The notes under the pieces: generated by a model
What the model saw: the letters and a program-made list of their open reading frames with translations, nothing else
What the model was told of the DNA's origin: nothing
The model's database searches: none
Shown here: in pieces, positions 18,093-25,739 of the stretch
Position numbering within the stretch: the stretch's first letter is position 1
Layout: every line of letters begins with the position of its first letter
Made by a program: the position numbers and the translations under genes
Assembly (NCBI GenBank): GCA_900555035.1
Contig: USJX01000021.1
Coordinates: forward strand, 1-38,795
DNA from: an uncultured Prevotella sp.
GTDB lineage: Bacteria; Bacteroidota; Bacteroidia; Bacteroidales; Bacteroidaceae
DNA: 38,795 bases
Reading direction: 5' to 3'

Positions 18093-20321
18093 ATGAAATT
18101 GAAAAATATTAATTTAGGTTTAGGCTTGATGGCTCTCTTGGCTTTGTCTTCTTGTGCTGATGACAAGTTCTCGGAGTACAGAACTGATATGACCAAGAAT
18201 TTGAAGGATTATCAGTATCTGAACAGCTACGAGCCTTTGAAGAAATACGTGGAAGATATGAAAGCTGCCGGCAAGTGCAATCCCGACTTTAAGTTGGGCA
18301 TTGCGCTTGAAGCAGCCGAATTCAACAAGCAGGCACTTGTATATTGCCTTGCTGGTAGCAATTTCAATGAAATGACTGCTGGTAATGCCATGAAAATGGC
18401 TTCTTGTGTGAAAGATGATGGCAGTATGGATTTTTCGACAGTCAAGGAGTTCGTCAAGAATGCGAAAGATGCAGATATGACGATTTATGGTCATACGCTG
18501 GCTTGGCATTCTCAGGCAGCCAATAAGTACCTCAATAATCTTATCAAGGATAAGGAGCTGCCACCTGATCCAACTGGTGGAAACAAGTACTTGGAGATTG
18601 CTTGTGGCGATGCTGGCGCCAATCCATGGGATAAACAGATTAGTTATAAGTTGCCTAAGGCATTGGTTAAGGGACAAAGGTACGTGATGTCCGTTAAGGT
18701 AAAGGCTTCGGATGGCGGAACTTTTGCTGCTTGGCCTATTTGGGAAGCAAGTGATAATAAAAACCAATGGGGTGGTAGTAATGATGTTCAGTATATGGCT
18801 ACTTATGACATCTCTGGGGATTATTCTACTTTGACTTGGGAGTTTACAGCCAATTTCCCTATTGATAAGCTTCAGTTTGTGTTCGGTAAGGTAGGAGGAA
18901 CCATTTCTTGCGATGACTTTACGTTGACGAAAGCTGGTTCTGATGAGAATCTTATTGAAAATGGAGACTTTGCTGAAGAGTCGGCCAGTGGTTGGGGGCA
19001 GACCGGATGTTCTATCAAGGTTGCTTCTGCCGCAGCTGCTGTTGAGGTAGAACAAGAAGTTAATCAGCAAACCTATACAGATGGACCTTTCCCATTCTTT
19101 GCTATGGGATGCGAACCACCAGTTGTGAATGGTGCTATTCATTTTGTTCCAACAGGAGCTTGGTCTCAGTTCTTTGTTATGCCAGGTAGCAACAATACGC
19201 TTTCTGAGGGTAATTATGTGGTTTATTTGGATGTGACTTCTTCCAAGGCTGCTGGTGGAATGCAGTTGACTATGCAAAATGGTTGGGGAGGTGATGCTGA
19301 TGCAAAAACAGTCAGTGTCTCTACCACAGAAGGACGCCATACTTATAAGTACGAGATGTCTGGTTGTGCTGGTGGCAATTACGATATCATTCTGAAACCT
19401 CAGACTGCTGATGCTACTTTGGATGTACATTCTGTTACGGTTTGTCAGGTCAAGAAGCTAAACTCCATTCCTCTCACCGATGAAGAGAAGAAAGATGTTC
19501 TTACCACTGCCATGGGAACTTGGATTGATGGTATGATGGAGGCTACTGATGGTTATGTCACATCTTGGGATGTTGTGAACGAGGCTCTTTCTGGTGCCGA
19601 TAAGGATGGCGATGGCAAGTACGACTTGCAGTCTGCTTCTCGAGGCAACGTTTCAGCTAACGATGCAAAGAACAATTTCTACTGGCAGGATTATCTCGGC
19701 GACCTCGATTATGTTCGTACAGCTGTGGCTGATGCTCGCAAGAGTTTTGCCGACCATAATGGTGACCCAGAGAAATTGAAACTCTTCATCAATGATTATA
19801 ACCTGGAGAGCGATTGGGACGACAATGGTAAGTTGAAGAGCTTGATCCAGTGGATTCATGATTGGGAAGCTGATGGCGTGACCAAGATTGATGGTATCGG
19901 TACTCAGATGCATATCTCTTGCTATGCTGATCCTAACACTCAGGAAAGTAAGAAAAATCATATCGTCAAGATGTTGCAGTTGATGGCTGAAAGTGGCAAG
20001 CTTTGCAAGATTTCTGAGCTTGATATGGGTTATGTCGATGCCGCTGGCAATTCTGTAACTTATGATAAGATGACCGAGGAACAACACAAGGAAATGCGTG
20101 ACCTCTACACCTTCGTTCTCCAGAAGTACTTCGAGATTATTCCTGCTGCTCAGCAATATGGCATCACTCAATGGTGTGCTACAGATTCTCCTAAGGATTC
20201 AGGTTGGCGCAAGGGTGATCCTACTGGTCTCTGGGATCTCAACTATCTTCGCAAGCATACCTATGCAGGTTTCGCTGCAGGTCTTGGTGCTCCTAAGTAT
20301 TGGGAGAACTTAGCTGAATAA
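18093..20321 (+). CDS. xyn10C: GH10 endo-beta-1,4-xylanase with inserted binding modules, Xyn10C-like
   Basis: A 742-residue lipoprotein (lipobox LSSC). The start at 18093 is preferred over an in-frame ATG at 18057 because it gives MKLKNINLGLGLMALLALSSC. The GH10 barrel is split. The first part runs to about residue 150 (MTIYGHTLAWHSQ). About 300 residues with two CBM4-like beta-sandwiches follow, each with an aromatic-rich body (for example LIENGDFAEESASGWG). The barrel then resumes near TDEEKKDVL. The acid/base is Glu497 (WDVVNEAL) and the nucleophile Glu642 (KISELDMG). The same interrupted design is known for P. bryantii XynC. It should make surface cuts in the xylan backbone for import by XusA-D. 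Confidence 0.93.
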   Translation: MKLKNINLGLGLMALLALSSCADDKFSEYRTDMTKNLKDYQYLNSYEPLKKYVEDMKAAGKCNPDFKLGIALEAAEFNKQALVYCLAGSNFNEMTAGNAMKMASCVKDDGSMDFSTVKEFVKNAKDADMTIYGHTLAWHSQAANKYLNNLIKDKELPPDPTGGNKYLEIACGDAGANPWDKQISYKLPKALVKGQRYVMSVKVKASDGGTFAAWPIWEASDNKNQWGGSNDVQYMATYDISGDYSTLTWEFTANFPIDKLQFVFGKVGGTISCDDFTLTKAGSDENLIENGDFAEESASGWGQTGCSIKVASAAAAVEVEQEVNQQTYTDGPFPFFAMGCEPPVVNGAIHFVPTGAWSQFFVMPGSNNTLSEGNYVVYLDVTSSKAAGGMQLTMQNGWGGDADAKTVSVSTTEGRHTYKYEMSGCAGGNYDIILKPQTADATLDVHSVTVCQVKKLNSIPLTDEEKKDVLTTAMGTWIDGMMEATDGYVTSWDVVNEALSGADKDGDGKYDLQSASRGNVSANDAKNNFYWQDYLGDLDYVRTAVADARKSFADHNGDPEKLKLFINDYNLESDWDDNGKLKSLIQWIHDWEADGVTKIDGIGTQMHISCYADPNTQESKKNHIVKMLQLMAESGKLCKISELDMGYVDAAGNSVTYDKMTEEQHKEMRDLYTFVLQKYFEIIPAAQQYGITQWCATDSPKDSGWRKGDPTGLWDLNYLRKHTYAGFAAGLGAPKYWENLAE

Positions 20322-20351
20322 CTGTAAAAATGAATATAAAAGAAAATAAGT

Positions 20352-20789
20352 ATGAAAAAGTTTTTATTGACATTAGTAGCTGTCGTTGTATCTTGTGTTG
20401 CTATGGCTGCAAACAATATGAGAAGTGAATCTGTTAATGGCTTCTTTAATATTGAAGGAACGTATAATACCAGTGCGTATCCTGGTAATTACCTGTTGTT
20501 GGATACGAATTATTTTCCGATGAAGTCTGATGTTGTTGGAGTCTGTTTGAACGTCCTACCTGAAGGATATCATTACCAATGGCTACCAATGTATGGAGCC
20601 GAGGGTGTGCAAATCCAAGTCATGCCTGAAACTCGCATCGCTTATATAAGCCAAATTGGAAAAACTGAGGAGTTTGATTTTAAGGTATGTATAATAAATG
20701 AGTCAACAGGATACCCTGAAGTAGTTAGGACTTTTAAATTCGTATATCAGAAGAATTTTATCGGACCAACTGGGCATCGTATAGATTAA
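20352..20789 (+). CDS. Small secreted protein of unknown function
   Basis: A 145-residue protein with a clear signal peptide (MKKFLLTLVAVVVSCVAMA, cleavage near residue 20). The mature part of about 125 residues is rich in beta-forming and aromatic residues (YPGNYLLLD, YHYQWLPMYG, FDFKVCIINESTGYPEVVRTFKFVY), which suggests one small beta-sandwich. I recognise no family. It starts 30 bases after the GH10 stop and ends before the strong terminator at 20888, so it is the last gene of the xus operon. Xylan or GH10 binding is a reasonable guess from context only. The shift toward A/T-rich codons compared with its neighbours is slight. Confidence 0.75.
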   Translation: MKKFLLTLVAVVVSCVAMAANNMRSESVNGFFNIEGTYNTSAYPGNYLLLDTNYFPMKSDVVGVCLNVLPEGYHYQWLPMYGAEGVQIQVMPETRIAYISQIGKTEEFDFKVCIINESTGYPEVVRTFKFVYQKNFIGPTGHRID

Positions 20790-20846
20790 TGCTTGGGTTA
20801 GCAACATGAAATATGAACATTGAAATTGAACATTAGTTTTTAGGTT

Positions 20847-20883
20847 TTATCATATAATGATTAACCGAAATGATGTTAGTCGT
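20847..20883 (+). repeat. Intergenic block, copy 1
   Basis: A 37-base stretch containing GATTAACCGAAA and GATGTTAGTCGT, almost identical to 24509-24547. In both places it directly precedes a terminator hairpin. No gene lies here. Confidence 0.6.
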
Positions 20884-20887
20884 GACA

Positions 20888-20922
20888 GGTCAGTTGAGCC
20901 ATGAGGCTCGACTGACCTTTTT
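20888..20922 (+). terminator. Terminator of the xus/xyn operon
   Basis: A 13-bp stem (GGTCAGTTGAGCC with GGCTCGACTGACC, one T-G pair), loop ATGA, followed by TTTTT. It closes the transcription unit ending at 20789. Confidence 0.85.
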
Positions 20923-20932
20923 GAATTCTCTT

Positions 20933-20976
20933 TTTTACACCACGCAAAGGCGTTGAGTGTAAAAGGCATATCTTTG
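20933..20976 (+). promoter_or_regulatory. Promoter of the GH43 gene with inverted repeat
   Basis: The -7 box TATCTTTG lies at 20969-20976, 24 bases before the start codon at 21000. TTTTACAC (20933-20940) and GTGTAAAA (20957-20964) form a perfect 8-base inverted repeat, with ACGC/GCGT nested inside, just upstream of the box. It could be a regulator site or a small hairpin. Confidence 0.55.
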
Positions 20977-20999
20977 AAAAACTAAACTCAATAAATTGA

Positions 21000-22859
21000 A
21001 TGATGAAGAAACTGATAATTTTAGCAGGTTTATTGGTGTCTTTGCAGGTGAATGCGCAAAATTATGCCAAGCAGTGGTGTGCTGACAATGGTGATGGTAC
21101 TTATACCAATCCAATCATCAACTCAGACTTTCCTGACCCTGACATTATCCGCGTGGGGGATACCTATTATTATGTATCTACCACAATGTTCTATTTCCCT
21201 GGTGCGACAATCTTGAAGTCGCACGACTTGGTGAACTGGGAATATTGTGCCAATCCTCTCCAAAAAATAGCGGAGTCGGAGCCTTTTAATCTCCAGAATG
21301 GATATAATCAGTATTCCAAAGGGCAATGGGCTCCTAGTCTGAAATACTACCAAGGTAAGTTTTACCTTCACTTCATCGCCTTCAACCATGAAAAGTTTGC
21401 CGATGGTGGTGACTTCCTCTTGACGGCTACAGACCCTGAGGGTGAGTGGAAGGTGCAAAAACTGAATGGCTTCTATTATGATTCTGGTCTTCTCTTAGAT
21501 GAGGCAACGGGACGCCGCTTTGTGGTGGCAGGTATCAATGAAATCAGTGTGACCGAGTTGGATGAAAACTTCAATGCCATCGGTTCCTCTAAGCGGATTA
21601 TCAATAAGCCAAACTCTGGATTGGAGGGTAGTCACATGTATCATATCGGTGATTACTATTATATCTATGCCACATACGGTGGAGGTTATGACCATAGCCA
21701 AACCATCTTCCGTTCCAAGAATCCGTTCGGACCATACGAGGAGCACGATGGATTGCTTTTCGAAAAGCAGGACATCCATCAAGGGGGATTGGTACAGACG
21801 CAGACAGGCGAATGGTGGACGATTCTCTTCAAGGATGCAGGTACTATCGGGCGTATTCCGTATCTCGAACCTGTGGTTTGGAAAGATGGATGGCCTATTC
21901 TCGGTAACAATGGCATTGATGTGAGCAAGGGTGGTAAGTCGTACAAGAAGCCTAATGTAGGTAAGGAATATCCAAAAACATACTTGCCAACCAATGATGG
22001 TTTCAACACCGACAAGCTTGGGATGCAGTGGGAATGGAACCACAATCCTGACAATTCGGCATGGTCTTTGACCGAACGACCTGGATTCTTGCGCTTATAC
22101 ACGTCGGGCATTGTGAAGGAAGGCACCGACACCAAGCTCAACGAATTCTTACAGGCGCGCAATACCTTGACCCAACGCATGTTTGGATACGATAAGGAGG
22201 GTGCCTCTACTTCCACCGATACGTATGGCACGATTTGCTTAGATGTATCCCATATGAAGGAAGGTGATGTGGCTGGGCTTTGTGTATTCCAAGACCCCCA
22301 TGCTTATGTTGCAGTAAAGATGATCGACGGCAAGAAAAGAGTGGTTTACTATCGTGCTCCTTGGTGGGAACCAAAGGCTGATTGGCAGGGTGTAGTAGAT
22401 GATGCGGAACATTATAGGACGTTTAGTACATCTACCGCTTCACACAACGATAAGATTTATCTTCGGGCAGTGGCCAATTTCAAAACCAATAAATTGAAGT
22501 TCTATATCAGTTGGGACAATCAGAAGTGGTATGATTTGGGCAAAAACATCGAAACCGAGATGCGCTATACCCTCAAGATATTCACAGGCAATCGCTTTGC
22601 CATCTTTAATTATGCAACCCAGCAGAATGGAGGCTATGTGGATGTGGATTGGTTCTCGACAGAAGAGACTGTTGATGAAAATAAATTCAACGATTTGACT
22701 GCCATTGAGCAAGTAGAGTCGAAGACTAAACGTATTGTTTCTCGCCAGTTTTATAATGTGTTAGGTGTAAAGTTACCGATACCTCAGCATGGCTTGAACA
22801 TTGTGAAGACGCGTTATGAGGATGGAACGGAGAAAACTTATTCTTTTGTTAAGCAATAA
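21000..22859 (+). CDS. Secreted GH43 beta-xylosidase/alpha-L-arabinofuranosidase
   Basis: A 619-residue protein with a signal peptide (about 1-20, ending NAQ). The five-bladed propeller (about 30-330) has the GH43 triad: base Asp46 in FPDPD, pKa-setting Asp161 in YDSGLLLDE and acid Glu209 in GLEGSHMY. A C-terminal beta-sandwich (about 350-565) is of the type seen in GH43 xylosidases and arabinofuranosidases (DVAGLCVFQDPHAYVAVK). The last 50 residues (AIEQVE, YNVLGVKL) resemble the tail of the GH5. It likely removes arabinose from arabinoxylan or cuts xylose from oligosaccharides; the sequence alone does not separate these. It has its own promoter. The second ATG at 21003 is an equally possible start. 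Confidence 0.9.
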   Translation: MMKKLIILAGLLVSLQVNAQNYAKQWCADNGDGTYTNPIINSDFPDPDIIRVGDTYYYVSTTMFYFPGATILKSHDLVNWEYCANPLQKIAESEPFNLQNGYNQYSKGQWAPSLKYYQGKFYLHFIAFNHEKFADGGDFLLTATDPEGEWKVQKLNGFYYDSGLLLDEATGRRFVVAGINEISVTELDENFNAIGSSKRIINKPNSGLEGSHMYHIGDYYYIYATYGGGYDHSQTIFRSKNPFGPYEEHDGLLFEKQDIHQGGLVQTQTGEWWTILFKDAGTIGRIPYLEPVVWKDGWPILGNNGIDVSKGGKSYKKPNVGKEYPKTYLPTNDGFNTDKLGMQWEWNHNPDNSAWSLTERPGFLRLYTSGIVKEGTDTKLNEFLQARNTLTQRMFGYDKEGASTSTDTYGTICLDVSHMKEGDVAGLCVFQDPHAYVAVKMIDGKKRVVYYRAPWWEPKADWQGVVDDAEHYRTFSTSTASHNDKIYLRAVANFKTNKLKFYISWDNQKWYDLGKNIETEMRYTLKIFTGNRFAIFNYATQQNGGYVDVDWFSTEETVDENKFNDLTAIEQVESKTKRIVSRQFYNVLGVKLPIPQHGLNIVKTRYEDGTEKTYSFVKQ

Positions 22860-22871
22860 AAATCTAAATGA

Positions 22872-22907
22872 GAAGGTCGGTTGAGCCGTAAGGCTCGATC
22901 GACCTTC
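22872..22907. terminator. Hairpin between convergent GH43 and ATPase genes
   Basis: A 16-bp stem (GAAGGTCGGTTGAGCC with GGCTCGATCGACCTTC, two wobble pairs) and GTAA loop. It lies 12 bases after the GH43 stop and 7 bases beyond the ATPase stop. It has no plus-strand T-run, but T-rich sequence follows on the minus strand. Its core is a variant of the hairpin at 20888. Confidence 0.65.
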
Positions 22908-22914
22908 CTATGTG

Positions 22915-24357
22915 TCATTCTTGAAAGAGATTGTCTAGTGTGACTTCGCTGTTTACTATACTTGAATGGATGCCATTGGCAACACCAAATGTTGTGACAA
23001 AGGTATTTACCAATGATTTTGTGCAATGGGTTCGGTCTCTGAATAATTCCATCCTATTGCGCAGCTTTATCTCATAATCTGCTGAAATTTTGTATTGGGC
23101 TTGACTAAATTTCATCTCGCAGAGGTTGATGACTCGGTCGGCACGCTCTATGATGAGATCTATTTGGGCTCCTCTCTGATTCTTGGTTTTGTCAGCCTTG
23201 TCAAACCAAATGTAAGCCTCGCTAGCCACGCCACCAATATTCAATGCCTTGCGTATTTGGCTGATATGGAACAAACAGAGTAATTCGAAAGTTAAACCTT
23301 GCCATGCCTCAACACTGTGAGAGAGATAATGCTTGCTCCACCATTGCTCATCAAAGGAGTCGATATTGGGCTCTATATACTTTAAATAAAATAAGGTATA
23401 AAAGTCTGTCAACTTATATAGGCGGTTTTGCGTCTTCTTGCCATAATATCTGAACTTCATGATGAAGTCACATCTCTCCAGATTCTTTAATATCTGGCAC
23501 AACTTCTTTCCGTCCAGTTTGGCTGCTTTAGCAATTTCTGCATTTGTCATGCCGCCTTTATGATTAGCCAAGAGCCTGACCACCTTGATGTAATTGTCTG
23601 CATGAGTAAATAAGGCTCCATATAATTCGTCAAATTCTTGTCTTAGTGCCCCTCCCTTGTTAAAGCACAGGGCATCAACATTCTGTACAAGGCTAAGACT
23701 TGGATCTATTAAACTCAGATAAAAAGGAATGCCTCCAAAGAACATATAGCATTGGGCTATCTGGAAGCGATCCCAAGAGCATCCCCGCGATTTTAGGTAT
23801 AGTTCTGTCTCATACAAAGTAAATGGGCGTAAATATATCTGGCAAGTGATGCGAGAATGCAGACCTCCTTGGTTTTCTATGAGCTTGTCTACCATCCATG
23901 ATGTGGCAGAACCGCTAGCGATGAAAACTATATCGCGACGACGGGCTGCCCATCCATTCCAAAAGTTTTCAAATGCTGGGGTGAAGTCGGAACGCAAGGA
24001 ATCTATCCAAGGCATTTCGTCTACAAAGATTATCTTTTTGCGGTCTTCTGGCAAGGATGACAGATATTCTTCCAAAACATCAAAGGCATCAAACCAATCT
24101 GATAATTTGCGAGCTGATGTCTCGCCCATGGCTTGTTTTAATGCTTTGGCAAAACTGCGCAATTGGGTGCGTTGGGGGAGATTGTGTCCTCCAACGAAAG
24201 TGAAGTCGTACTTCCGACCAAAGAATTCATCTACTAGATAAGTCTTGCCGACACGTCTTCTACCATAAACGATAACAAGTTCAGAGCGATCTGAGTCTAT
24301 ACAACGTTGAAGCTCTGCCTTTTCTTTATCTCGTCCGATTATTAAATCTGCTTTCAT
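22915..24357 (-). CDS. AAA-type ATPase of the DUF234-containing family
   Basis: A 480-residue cytoplasmic ATPase. Walker A is GRRRVGKT (residues 32-39) and Walker B is KKIIFVDEMPW (about 103-113). A winged-helix-like part near 270-310 (GGMTNAEIAKAAKLDGKKL) and the C-terminal WFDKADKTKNQRGAQIDLIIERADRVI resemble DUF234/nuclease-like tails of this archaeal-type ATPase family. The start at 24357 is chosen over the longer reading from 24423, because the upstream extension runs into an inverted repeat. It lies opposite to all neighbours and has no link to xylan use. It is probably an inserted accessory gene, with cellular role unknown; antiphage or toxin-like roles are speculation. Confidence 0.85.
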   Translation of the reverse strand: MKADLIIGRDKEKAELQRCIDSDRSELVIVYGRRRVGKTYLVDEFFGRKYDFTFVGGHNLPQRTQLRSFAKALKQAMGETSARKLSDWFDAFDVLEEYLSSLPEDRKKIIFVDEMPWIDSLRSDFTPAFENFWNGWAARRRDIVFIASGSATSWMVDKLIENQGGLHSRITCQIYLRPFTLYETELYLKSRGCSWDRFQIAQCYMFFGGIPFYLSLIDPSLSLVQNVDALCFNKGGALRQEFDELYGALFTHADNYIKVVRLLANHKGGMTNAEIAKAAKLDGKKLCQILKNLERCDFIMKFRYYGKKTQNRLYKLTDFYTLFYLKYIEPNIDSFDEQWWSKHYLSHSVEAWQGLTFELLCLFHISQIRKALNIGGVASEAYIWFDKADKTKNQRGAQIDLIIERADRVINLCEMKFSQAQYKISADYEIKLRNRMELFRDRTHCTKSLVNTFVTTFGVANGIHSSIVNSEVTLDNLFQE

Positions 24358-24407
24358 ACTTCTAATGTTTTGGTTCGACTGCAAAATTACGATATTTTTC
24401 CTTAAAA

Positions 24408-24466
24408 TGGCACGAAAACGCACTTTTTCTCACTTTTTTTTCGAGAAAAAGTGCGTTTTCGTGCCA
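24408..24466. repeat. 24-bp perfect inverted repeat
   Basis: The arms are 24408-24431 (starting TGGCACGAAAACGCAC) and 24443-24466 (ending GTGCGTTTTCGTGCCA), with an 11-base T-rich spacer. They match without a mismatch. The repeat stands 51 bases upstream of the ATPase start. It could be a bidirectional terminator, a regulator site or the scar of a small mobile element. Confidence 0.85.
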
Positions 24467-24508
24467 AAATCTTTAATTTGGCTGCATAATTTCAATCCAG
24501 ATAAAGTA

Positions 24509-24547
24509 TTATCATACAAAGATTAACCGAAAAAAGATGTTAGTCGT
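24509..24547 (+). repeat. Intergenic block, copy 2
   Basis: Near-copy of 20847-20883: both contain GATTAACCGAAA and GATGTTAGTCGT, with a 2-base insertion here. It leads directly into the hairpin at 24549. Confidence 0.6.
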
Positions 24548-24548
24548 T

Positions 24549-24586
24549 AAGGTTGGCTGTGTTGTGATGACACGGTCAACCTTTTT
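24549..24586 (+). terminator. Terminator-like hairpin before the 24775 gene
   Basis: A stem of AAGGTTGGCTGTGTT with GACACGGTCAACCTT (several wobble pairs), loop GTGAT, then a TTTTT run. No plus-strand gene ends just before it, because the ATPase reads the other way. This suggests it once ended the GH43 transcript before the ATPase arrived. Confidence 0.7.
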
Positions 24587-24660
24587 CATATAGTATAAAA
24601 TGTTGCTTTATATAGGAAATAGCTCATTTTATATCCCTTTTCCCTTTTTCATAAACTATT

Positions 24661-24705
24661 TGTAACACTACATAAAGTTATAACCGACTTTTTATACTAC
24701 TTTTG
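24661..24705 (+). promoter_or_regulatory. Promoter of the 24775-27650 unit
   Basis: The -7 box TACTTTTG is at 24698-24705. TGTAACA at 24661 has its G 36 bases before the -7 box, the same distance as GTTAC before xusA, although it reads as the reverse complement of TGTTACA. A further GTTAT lies at 24677. The half-site is a weaker match than at the other promoters. Confidence 0.5.
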
Positions 24706-24774
24706 CCAACAGATTTGAGAAACAACTCAATCTTATAACATAATTTATTAACTTAATAACAAATTGTAAAGCTT

Positions 24775-25707
24775 ATGAAAAAGTTATTTACTTTGATGGC
24801 AGCAGTCCTGATGGCTGCAAGTGTGAATGCTCAGACAGAGACTCCTCTTGTTTTGGGTGGTGGCTGGAATGCCGGTTTTGCCGGTGATGCTGATGTTTAT
24901 GACTTCACTATCTCCAAGCAGTGGGGTGCAGCAGAGTTTGCCTGCAACGTCAACTCTGCAGATTATCCTAAGTATATCCTTGAGTTCGAAGAGCCGCTTC
25001 CTGCCAACTTCCAGGTGAACTATACTTGGAAGACTTCTGCTGATGCTGAAGGTGAGGCTACTGCTGCTTTTGGTCGTGCCAAGGGCGATGGAACTACCAA
25101 GAAGTTTGAACTTTCTTTCGACCAGGAGCATCCTTACATCGTAGGTGTAAGCGTGCAGCATACCGATGCTGAGGAAGTGAACCTGAAAGTTAAGAAGATG
25201 ATTTTGGTTGCTGCTGACGGTACTGAAAAGAAAATTGATGCCACCTTCACAGGTTGGGCTGGTACTGATAACACAGTATCTTATAAAGGTGTGGTATCAT
25301 TCGATGGTCAGTGGCAGCAGCTCGCCATCAACGGTTTGGCTGGTAAGAGCAATGTTACCGTGAAGGTGAAACTGGCTGAGCCAACCCCAAATGTCCAAAT
25401 GTGTGTAGATTACGAGAAGGGAGTGGATTCTGAGTGGCCTTCATTCAACGGCAGCGACGAGACAACCTTCACCACTAAGGAAGATGCTGTCATCAAGACT
25501 ATGGGTATCCAATATACCGACCCAGAAAAGAATCCTGCAAAGGTTTCTGTGCTCGGTGCCTGGTTGATTACTACAACCACAGGCATCTCTAATATCGAGA
25601 ATGTCAAGCTGCAGGATGGCAAGGCTTTCAATCTTGCCGGTCAGCAGGTAGCCAAGGGCTACAAGGGTATCGTGATCAAGGATGGTAAAAAGATGGTTCT
25701 CAAATAA
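24775..25707 (+). CDS. Secreted protein with two predicted beta-sandwich domains
   Basis: A 310-residue protein with signal peptide (about 1-19, ending SVNAQ). Two similar halves (about 20-145 and 150-265) both have alternating aromatic and polar strands, as in carbohydrate-binding beta-sandwiches (for example YILEFEEPLPANFQVNYTW and VVSFDGQWQQLAINGL). No catalytic motif is visible. The C-terminal 40 residues (GISNIEN, FNLAGQQVAKGYKGI) match the tail of the GH5 and GH43. It begins the unit with the double esterase, 32 bases upstream of it. A xylan-binding or surface-displayed role fits the context but no family is recognised with certainty. Confidence 0.7.
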   Translation: MKKLFTLMAAVLMAASVNAQTETPLVLGGGWNAGFAGDADVYDFTISKQWGAAEFACNVNSADYPKYILEFEEPLPANFQVNYTWKTSADAEGEATAAFGRAKGDGTTKKFELSFDQEHPYIVGVSVQHTDAEEVNLKVKKMILVAADGTEKKIDATFTGWAGTDNTVSYKGVVSFDGQWQQLAINGLAGKSNVTVKVKLAEPTPNVQMCVDYEKGVDSEWPSFNGSDETTFTTKEDAVIKTMGIQYTDPEKNPAKVSVLGAWLITTTTGISNIENVKLQDGKAFNLAGQQVAKGYKGIVIKDGKKMVLK

Positions 25708-25739
25708 CAGGTGAAATTATAAATAAAAAGCTGAACGAA

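Noticed and set aside
24358..24423. Upstream extension of the ATPase
   Set aside because: The extra residues run into the arm of the inverted repeat; the conserved KADLIIGRDKE beginning follows the ATG at 24357.
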